From: Nitrospirota bacterium | GTDB taxonomy: Bacteria > Nitrospirota > Nitrospiria > Nitrospirales > Nitrospiraceae | DNA length: 44,400 bases | Direction: 5' to 3' | NCBI GenBank assembly: GCA_016200355.1 | Contig: JACQEY010000227.1 | Location: 1 to 44,400, forward strand | Shown here: positions 39,631 through 44,400 of the stretch, piece by piece | Layout: every line of letters starts with the position of its first letter | Numbering within the stretch: the first letter of the stretch is position 1 | Made by a program: the position numbers and the translations under genes | The notes under the pieces: model-generated | Told to the model about the DNA's origin: nothing | Databases searched by the model: none | What the model saw: only the letters and a program-made list of their open reading frames with translations

Positions 39631-39717
39631 GTGCTGAGAACTGAGTGCTGAGCACGCGAAAGACTGGCTGGTCCTGTTCTCTGAGTCTCAGCACTCAGTA
39701 CTCATCGCTCAGCACTG
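39631..39717. repeat. CTGAGTG/CACTCAG word palindrome (W8)
   Basis: GTGCTGAGAACTGAGTGCTG on the left, and CTCAGCACTCAGTACTCATC then GCTCAGCACTG on the right. It is a near-copy of W7, placed between tRNA-Ser and the SRP RNA gene. Confidence 0.75.
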
Positions 39718-39723
39718 CTTTTA

Positions 39724-39813
<90 letters not shown>

Positions 39814-39834
39814 ACACCGATTTTGCGAGGCGGC

Positions 39835-39863
39835 ATCTTAACACGCGGTCTGATGACCGGCAA
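39835..39863 (-). promoter_or_regulatory. Candidate promoter of tRNA-Ser
   Basis: On the minus strand, TTGCCG (complement of 39858-39863) and TAAGAT (complement of 39835-39840) are spaced by 17 bp and lie about 21 nt before the tRNA 5' end. Confidence 0.45.
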
Positions 39864-39887
39864 GGTGACCGCTAGCGGAAGAAGTCT

Positions 39888-39975
39888 GTTAGTCGGTTTA
39901 TTTTGTTTGTCTCGTTTGTTTGGTTAATCAAGGCCAACTAGATGAACAAAACAATTCAGAGCAACCAGATAGATC
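39888..39975. repeat. Pentamer-type intergenic hairpin, copy 8 (R8)
   Basis: Left words GGTTTATTTTGTTTGTCTCG, centre TTGGTTAATCAAGGCCAA, and a more degenerate right arm ACTAGATGAACAAAACAATT. It is the most diverged of the eight copies. Confidence 0.6.
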
Positions 39976-40014
39976 GAGCTAGTCCAAGACGTTCAGGTTA
40001 GTGAAATTCTGACC

Positions 40015-40042
40015 GCTACGATAGTTTTTCCGCAGCCTGCCC
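40015..40042 (-). repeat. Repeat unit Q3
   Basis: The minus strand reads GGGCAGGCTGCGGAAAAACT then ATCGTAGC, a shortened relative of Q2. The rest of 40043-40274 shows no convincing gene. Confidence 0.5.
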
Positions 40043-40274
40043 TACCCACTCTTTCGCCGACCCTCTGTGGCGAAAGCGCTCCCTTCCACACCAATTCAGC
40101 CACAGAGAGGAAGGACGTGCCTTCACATCACCTGTCTGCCTGCCACACATCTGCAGAGATGTTGAATGAAATGAGCCTCTCACTGTCACCGGCATCGGCT
40201 TTGCTTATTTCCGACAACCATAGCTCCGCCGATACACGCGTCGTTCGCATCTGCACGGATCATAAGGGCTGCGC

Positions 40275-40303
40275 TTGCCCTAATAGTGAATTAGGTATAT
40301 ATG
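40275..40303 (+). promoter_or_regulatory. Candidate promoter with an operator-like palindrome
   Basis: TTGCCC (40275-40280), 17 bp and TATATG (40298-40303) precede the DUF481-like gene by about 100 nt. In the spacer, CCTAAT-AGTGA-ATTAGG (40279-40295) is a perfect inverted repeat in a repressor-like position. Confidence 0.45.
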
Positions 40304-40405
40304 CTATACGTCTATTGGCTAGGTCTGAATGACTCTACAGCTCTCAACGCACCTTAATGTGGGGATAGGGTCATGAACATTCACTCATCTGGCAAGGAGG
40401 GGTTG

Positions 40406-41521
40406 ATGAAGAAGGTTCTCTGTGGGTTCGCTATCGCAATGATTGGGTGTTTGATGGGAGGAGTGCTGTCCACGGAAGCCACTGCTCAAGATGTCGCTCC
40501 AGCTATACCTGCCGCACCGTCCGCCCCCGATGTCGTGACGTTGAAAAATGGCAGCATCATTTACGGAGAAGTCATCGAAATGGTCGGCGGCGTGTTGCAA
40601 ATCAAAACGCCTGCCAGCCCCGACAACGTGCTGAAAGTGAACTGGAACGACGTCGAAAAGCTGTCTGTGACTCACCCAATCCCCTTCCATCTGAAGGAAG
40701 GGTCCGTGATTATGGGAACTGCCACCCCCGGACCACATGGAACGTTGAATGTGCAGGCAGAACCCCTGAAAGGCACGATGGAAGTCCCAATGGGCTCCGT
40801 GACCTCCATGAATCCCATCGTTCAATCCCCGGTCATCTACTCAGGCAGTGTAACCGGCGGCTACTCCCAAACAACCGGGAACAGCCACTTGCGCAATGCC
40901 AGCTTGCTGGGAGACTTCGTGGCGCGAAGCGAACAGCTCCGGCTCTCACTGAACGGCCGTTACGTTTACGGTGACAACTCCAATACCCTTATTGCTCGAA
41001 ACGCGCGCGGGACGATCAAGCTCGACTTCTTTATTACCAAACGGTTCTACTGGTTCGCCTCCGCCTACTTCGAAAACGACCGCTTTCAAGACCTGAAGAT
41101 GCGAACCGCCCTTGCAAGCGGCCCAGGCTATCAATTCATCGAACGGGGAGACTTCTCTGGCATCTTCAAAGATATGACGTTCTACTCGGAAGCCGGCGTA
41201 GCCTACTTCAATGAAGATTTCCGCACGGCAGACGACAAATCGAGTCTTCGCGCACGCGTGTCCATGAAGTGGAACTGGCCGCTCTTGGACGATCGCATCA
41301 CGCTGTACCATTACAACGAAATCTTCCCCTCTCTCCAAAACTCGTCGAACTTCTTCCTCACGATGGATAACGGCGTACGGTTCAAGATTTGGGACGGATT
41401 CGTGAGTGGATTCCAAGTGACCACGCGATATAACAACACCCCGGCGATTGGCACCGGGGATACGGACAACCTGTACCTCTGGACCCTTGGGTATAGTTTC
41501 GATACGACCAGGAAACGATAG
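40406..41521 (+). CDS. DUF481-like outer-membrane beta-barrel protein
   Basis: The protein has 371 residues. A signal peptide (KKVLCGFAIAMIGCLMGGVL) and a short linker lead to a beta-rich N-terminal domain (DVVTLKNGSIIYGEVIEMVG; about 35-130) of the kind that precedes DUF481 barrels. A barrel of alternating aromatic strands follows (SVTGGYSQTTGNSHLRNASL, FYWFASAYFENDRFQDL, TDNLYLWTLGYSF). ATG 40406 follows AAGGAGGGG. DUF481 proteins are salt- or stress-induced outer-membrane proteins of unclear function. mscL and an OmpA-like gene follow on the same strand, so an osmotic or envelope role is plausible but inferred. Confidence 0.85.
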   Translation: MKKVLCGFAIAMIGCLMGGVLSTEATAQDVAPAIPAAPSAPDVVTLKNGSIIYGEVIEMVGGVLQIKTPASPDNVLKVNWNDVEKLSVTHPIPFHLKEGSVIMGTATPGPHGTLNVQAEPLKGTMEVPMGSVTSMNPIVQSPVIYSGSVTGGYSQTTGNSHLRNASLLGDFVARSEQLRLSLNGRYVYGDNSNTLIARNARGTIKLDFFITKRFYWFASAYFENDRFQDLKMRTALASGPGYQFIERGDFSGIFKDMTFYSEAGVAYFNEDFRTADDKSSLRARVSMKWNWPLLDDRITLYHYNEIFPSLQNSSNFFLTMDNGVRFKIWDGFVSGFQVTTRYNNTPAIGTGDTDNLYLWTLGYSFDTTRKR

Positions 41522-41569
41522 TCACGGCTGTAACAAATGCTGCACACCCTAACCGCATGAGGAGGGCCT

Positions 41570-41992
41570 ATGCTGAAAGAGTTCAAAGAATTCGCCATGA
41601 GGGGCAACGTGCTCGATATGGCGATCGGTGTCATTATCGGCGGCGCGTTCGGGAAAATCGTCTCCTCGCTGGTCAGCGACGTGCTGATGCCGCCAATCGG
41701 CCTGCTCTTGGGAGGCGTCGACTTCACAGGCCTGTTTCTCACCCTCTCGGGCACCGCTCAGCCATCGCTCGTAGCCGCGAAAGCCGCGGGAGCCCCGACT
41801 CTCAACTACGGGGTGTTTCTGCAAACCATCTTCGATTTCATCATCATTGCGTTCGTCATCTTCATGTTTGTCAAGCAGATGAACCGGTTCAAGAGAGAAG
41901 CGCCTGCGGCGCCTCCGCCACCACCGCCAGGGCCGACCAACGAAGAGAAATTATTGATGGAAATCCGGGACGTTCTGAAAGGCCGCCAGTAG
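41570..41992 (+). CDS. mscL: Large-conductance mechanosensitive channel
   Basis: The protein has 140 residues. [20 protein letters not shown] is the classic MscL start, with TM1 ([20 protein letters not shown]) and TM2 ([20 protein letters not shown]). The C-terminal helix ([15 protein letters not shown]) is linked by a Pro-rich run (PPPPPP). The channel releases solutes on hypo-osmotic shock in the inner membrane. It starts at ATG 41570 after GAGGAGGG. Its stop TAG begins TAGGAGCCTGTCCGGCATTG, the same sequence as the end of element P1. Confidence 0.97.
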   Translation: MLKEFKEFAMRGNVLDMAIGVIIGGAFGKIVSSLVSDVLMPPIGLLLGGVDFTGLFLTLSGTAQPSLVAAKAAGAPTLNYGVFLQTIFDFIIIAFVIFMFVKQMNRFKREAPAAPPPPPPGPTNEEKLLMEIRDVLKGRQ

Positions 41993-42014
41993 GAGCCTGT
42001 CCGGCATTGCACCG

Positions 42015-42045
42015 AGATTTCCCATGATGCGGGAGTGGGAAATCT
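42015..42045 (+). terminator. Hairpin between mscL and the OmpA-like gene
   Basis: AGATTTCCCA (42015-42024) pairs perfectly with TGGGAAATCT (42036-42045) across an 11-nt loop. It is not followed by a T-run. The P1-type end sequence at 41990-42009 lies just before it. Confidence 0.5.
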
Positions 42046-42088
42046 TACAGGATAGATGGCCCGCGCGATCCAGAAGGGAGAGATCATC

Positions 42089-43006
42089 ATGCAGGCATTC
42101 AAAACCGCCATCCTGGCTACAAGCTTGGCCGCTCTGGCAGGCTGCGCGAGCTGGGATAAGAGCCCCATTTGTAACCCCAGTCACGGATGGCTAGCATGGC
42201 CTGACGTCCGTTGCAATGCCGACAATGCACCGAAGAACACGGACGACAATGCCGCCCGTCTCGCGGCCCTCGAAAAAGAACGTCAACGGTTGGCCGACGA
42301 ACTGGCCGCGGCACAGAGACAGAACGGCGCGCTCAGCAGCCGCGCAAGCGATCTGGAACGACAATTAGCAGCCGCGAAGCAGCGCAATGCGGATCTCGAA
42401 GCACAGCTCGCCGCAATGGGCGGCATGGCTGGCGACAAAAACAAACTCTCCGCCGAGCTGGCCGCTGCCAGGCAGCGGATCACGGATCTCGAAAAGCAGT
42501 TGGCGGATTGTGAGGCCCGCGTGGCCGATCTACGAAGCCAGCTCGATCAGAGCAAGGGCAGCCTGGCCAAGGCCGAGAAAGACCTTCTGAAGGCTCTGCA
42601 ACCAGAAATTTCCAAGGGCACGGTGTCGGTCCACCAATCCGGCGATGCACTCACGATCAATCTGGCTTCCAGCCTGCTCTATGATTCGGGGCAAGACCAG
42701 CTGAAGGCTGGCGGAACCGATGCCTTGAAGCGTGTAGGCGGCGTCCTCAAAGACTTCCCTGAAAAGCAGGTGCATGTGGCGGGATACACCGACAACGTGG
42801 CAATCAAGGGACCGTTGCAGAAGAAGTTCCCCTCCAACAAGGAGCTCTCAGACGCTCGTGCCAATAGTGCCGCTCAGGCGCTGCGGGACGGAGGCGTGAG
42901 CAGCAATCTCTCGGCCGAAGGCCACGGGGACAGCAACCCGATCGCCAGCAACAACACGGCAGCGGGACGTGCCAAGAACCGCCGAGTTGAGGTAATCGTC
43001 AAGTAA
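42089..43006 (+). CDS. OmpA-family lipoprotein with coiled coil
   Basis: The protein has 305 residues. A lipoprotein signal (FKTAILATSLAALAGCAS, lipobox LAGC) is followed by a long Ala/Glu/Gln-rich coiled coil (about 55-175; LAALEKERQRLADELAAAQR). A C-terminal OmpA/MotB peptidoglycan-binding domain follows (LLYDSGQDQLKAGG, VAGYTDNVAIKG, LSDARANSAAQAL, AEGHGDSNPIASN, KNRRVEVIV). It should link the outer membrane to the peptidoglycan. ATG 42089 has GGGAGAG upstream. A 12-bp hairpin follows the stop. Confidence 0.92.
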   Translation: MQAFKTAILATSLAALAGCASWDKSPICNPSHGWLAWPDVRCNADNAPKNTDDNAARLAALEKERQRLADELAAAQRQNGALSSRASDLERQLAAAKQRNADLEAQLAAMGGMAGDKNKLSAELAAARQRITDLEKQLADCEARVADLRSQLDQSKGSLAKAEKDLLKALQPEISKGTVSVHQSGDALTINLASSLLYDSGQDQLKAGGTDALKRVGGVLKDFPEKQVHVAGYTDNVAIKGPLQKKFPSNKELSDARANSAAQALRDGGVSSNLSAEGHGDSNPIASNNTAAGRAKNRRVEVIVK

Positions 43007-43021
43007 CGGCCCGATGCACCA

Positions 43022-43051
43022 AAGGAGGCAGCGCCATGTCGCTGCCTCCTT
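43022..43051 (+). terminator. Hairpin terminator after the OmpA-like gene
   Basis: AAGGAGGCAGCG (43022-43033) and CGCTGCCTCCTT (43040-43051) form a perfect 12-bp stem with a 6-nt loop, 16 nt after the stop codon. There is no T-run beyond TT. Confidence 0.65.
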
Positions 43052-43094
43052 CGAGCTCAGACGGCCTGTGATCTCAACAAAAAGGAGGGCTGCA

Positions 43095-43352
43095 ATGAAG
43101 ACGAGAACAAGCATAGTATGCGCCGCGTTGTCGGTGTTCGTGATCGGCCTCACAACTTCAGCCTGGGCCGTTGACATGGACGCCATGAAGAAGAAGGCTG
43201 AAGCCGTGAAAGGTCAAGCCGAGAACGTAAAGAAGGAAGGCGGTGAGGTGAAACAAAGTGCCCAGGACATGAAGGCTCAGGATGCCATGAAAAACACGGG
43301 AGAAATGAAGAGCGAGGGGATGAAGCTCAAGGACACCGTCACGGGCAAGTAG
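43095..43352 (+). CDS. Small secreted Lys/Met/Glu-rich protein
   Basis: The protein has 85 residues. A clear signal peptide (IVCAALSVFVIGLTTSAWA) precedes a short, highly charged helical region of repeating KKKAEAVKGQAENVKKEGGE and MKAQDAMKNTGEMKSEGMK segments. The pattern recalls LEA-like or other hydrophilic stress proteins, but I assign no family. A strong AAAGGAGGG ribosome site precedes ATG 43095. Hairpins flank the gene on both sides (43022-43051 and 43381-43405), so it may be its own transcription unit. Confidence 0.8.
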   Translation: MKTRTSIVCAALSVFVIGLTTSAWAVDMDAMKKKAEAVKGQAENVKKEGGEVKQSAQDMKAQDAMKNTGEMKSEGMKLKDTVTGK

Positions 43353-43380
43353 CGCTTGAGACACCTTCCTTCCGATCCAA

Positions 43381-43405
43381 GCCGGCGCGCCCGTAACGCG
43401 CCGGC
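43381..43405 (+). terminator. GC-rich hairpin after the small secreted protein gene
   Basis: GCCGGCGCG (43381-43389) and CGCGCCGGC (43397-43405) form a perfect 9-bp stem, 28 nt after the stop codon. Confidence 0.6.
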
Positions 43406-43467
43406 CCTCCTGCCCAGCACGTCACAGGCGGCAACCATTTCAAGGGTAGCCTGGTCGATCCTCGATT

Positions 43468-43513
43468 GCGCGCGTCGAACGAGCACATTCCTATCGTGCG
43501 CGTTCTGCGAGCA
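43468..43513. repeat. 46-nt GC-rich repeat unit S1
   Basis: It starts GCGCGCGTCGAACGAGCAC and ends GCGCGTTCTGCGAGCA. It is matched by S2 at 43597-43642 with the same length and the same conserved ends. Confidence 0.55.
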
Positions 43514-43596
43514 AGAAGGGCACCTGGCTACTCCCTCCTCATCGTTCCAAGCTCGCTCACTATCTCTCAGGGATGGGGGCTGATTGGTCTTCCACT

Positions 43597-43642
43597 GCGC
43601 GCGTCCAACGAGGGCCTTCTGAGGCCGCGCGTTGCGCGAGCA
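43597..43642. repeat. 46-nt GC-rich repeat unit S2
   Basis: It starts GCGCGCGTCCAACGAGGGC and ends CGCGCGTTGCGCGAGCA. It is a direct copy of S1 with substitutions in the middle. S1 and S2 fill most of the 320-base gap before the HEAT-repeat gene. Confidence 0.55.
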
Positions 43643-43673
43643 CAGAAGATCATCAGCCTCCATCCCCTCCCCC

Positions 43674-44400
43674 TCAGCTGTACTGATCCCACGAATCGCA
43701 CTGCTTGATTGCCCAGAACACCGCTTCCATGAGTTTCTTGAGCGGCACGTTCTCCGGATCGCGCATGGCTTGCAGTTTCCTATCGAGATCTTGAAGAGGC
43801 TGGATCGATCGTTTATCCGGAATCTTGCCGAGCGCCCAGGCCGCTTCCGTGAGCACGGACCAGTCCGTTTTGGGATCTTTCAGCTTGGCCAGCAGCGGCG
43901 GCACGACCGAGGCATCCCCATGCAGTCCGCCGAGCTGGCCCAACCCCTTGGCTGCTGCGGCTTGCACCTCGATATCCGGTGACGTATTCATGACCTCAAC
44001 CAAGAGCGGAATGCCCTCTTTGCCGAGACTGCCCATCGCCACGATGGCTTGCTTCGCCAGGTCGCGATCCTTGAGCACCTCTTTCAGTTTCGGCAAGGCC
44101 TCGTCGGCTTGCATCTCGCCCAAGAGAGAAATAATTTTGAATTTTCTGGCCTGCGGCGTGTCGGATCGATCGAGCAACTTCAATAGACGCTCCGGCTGAC
44201 CCCATTCAGCAGCCAGCAACAAGGGAAATTCATATGTCTCGAGCGCATTTCTCAATTTGTTCATCGCGTAGGCGCCAGGATCTCCTGCGTTGGCCGATTG
44301 CACAGCTTGTCCTGCATCTTCAAACTCGGTTCGGACCTCTTTCTGCCAGTTCACCTTCATGTGACCGAGGAGATAGGTCATCTGACAGGCGGGGCCTTTC
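43674..44400 (-). CDS. HEAT-repeat protein, 5' end beyond the window
   Basis: About 242 residues are visible. HEAT/PBS-lyase-like helical repeats are clear: FKIISLLGEMQADEALPKLK, KQAIVAMGSLGKEGIPLLVE, QAAAAKGLGQLGGLHGDAS and LTEAAWALGKIPDKRSIQPL. The frame stays open from the internal ATG at 44381 to the window edge (reading KGPACQ before it), so the true N-terminus is probably outside. HEAT repeats form protein-binding solenoids; the specific role is unknown. The unusual N-terminal NWQKEVRTEFEDAGQAVQ gives no further hint. Confidence 0.8.
   Translation of the reverse strand, partial: KGPACQMTYLLGHMKVNWQKEVRTEFEDAGQAVQSANAGDPGAYAMNKLRNALETYEFPLLLAAEWGQPERLLKLLDRSDTPQARKFKIISLLGEMQADEALPKLKEVLKDRDLAKQAIVAMGSLGKEGIPLLVEVMNTSPDIEVQAAAAKGLGQLGGLHGDASVVPPLLAKLKDPKTDWSVLTEAAWALGKIPDKRSIQPLQDLDRKLQAMRDPENVPLKKLMEAVFWAIKQCDSWDQYS

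Noticed and set aside
40117-40332. 71-codon plus-strand frame upstream of the DUF481-like gene
   Set aside because: It overlaps the candidate promoter, has no ribosome site and no recognisable protein features.

Overview
The window looks like chromosomal DNA of a Nitrospira-type bacterium (phylum Nitrospirota). This is an inference from three things: a moderately high GC, Gram-negative style genes (outer-membrane barrels, lipoproteins, an OmpA-like protein, NagZ), and very many short intergenic inverted repeats of the kind I associate with Nitrospira genomes. No rRNA, intact insertion sequence, prophage or CRISPR array is visible. About 33 protein genes, three tRNAs (Leu-GAG, Val-CAC, Ser-GGA) and the SRP RNA can be supported.

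Layout. 1-6.8 kb: a membrane-anchored TPR/metallopeptidase-like protein, then a tightly coupled minus-strand operon: a DUF692-type iron oxidase (MNIO) with a C-terminal extension, a tRNA-dihydrouridine synthase, Maf and a secreted unknown. A divergent CBS-PilZ protein faces it. 7.1-9.9 kb: a LOG-family protein, a DHH phosphoesterase and a rhomboid protease on the plus strand. 10-22 kb, minus strand: a hybrid histidine kinase lacking its phospho-acceptor histidine, purE-purK, a single-domain response regulator, and a NarL-type regulator overlapping a giant multi-PAS/GAF sensor kinase. An in-frame TAA cuts that kinase in two. 22.4-28 kb: tRNA-Leu, a HAD phosphatase, queE, pepA, nagZ and a gamma-carbonic-anhydrase-like protein. 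28-33 kb, minus strand: trmFO, xerC, argB, an M28 peptidase and an unknown possible methyltransferase, mostly overlapping or closely spaced. 33-36 kb: tRNA-Val, two lipoproteins, a frameshifted outer-membrane barrel gene and a DksA/TraR-type zinc-finger protein. 36.4-39.8 kb: the conserved set ffs (SRP RNA)-dnaX-ybaB-recR plus tRNA-Ser. 40-44.4 kb: a DUF481-like outer-membrane protein, mscL, an OmpA-like lipoprotein, a small secreted Lys/Met-rich protein and a HEAT-repeat protein cut by the window edge.

The most unusual layer lies between genes. At least five families of short repeats occupy almost every gap: eight long hairpins built from GGTTT-like pentamers, four MITE-like elements that share a hairpin core but have two kinds of terminal inverted repeat, three copies of a TAGCAGG...GAGAACTTC unit, several palindromes built of 7-8 nt words, and a pair of 46-nt GC-rich units. 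Several of these units supply the stop codon of the neighbouring gene. One 7-nt tandem repeat lies inside xerC, where a change of copy number would shift the frame.

Gene-free stretches over 300 bases: 11869-12255 (two repeats), 14602-15012 (an 18-bp hairpin and a pentamer hairpin), 22064-22467 (nothing recognised), 25808-26140 (one MITE-like element), 39814-40405 (repeats and a candidate promoter) and 43353-43673 (a hairpin and two GC-rich repeats). No search or computation was run; family names come from motif recognition only.
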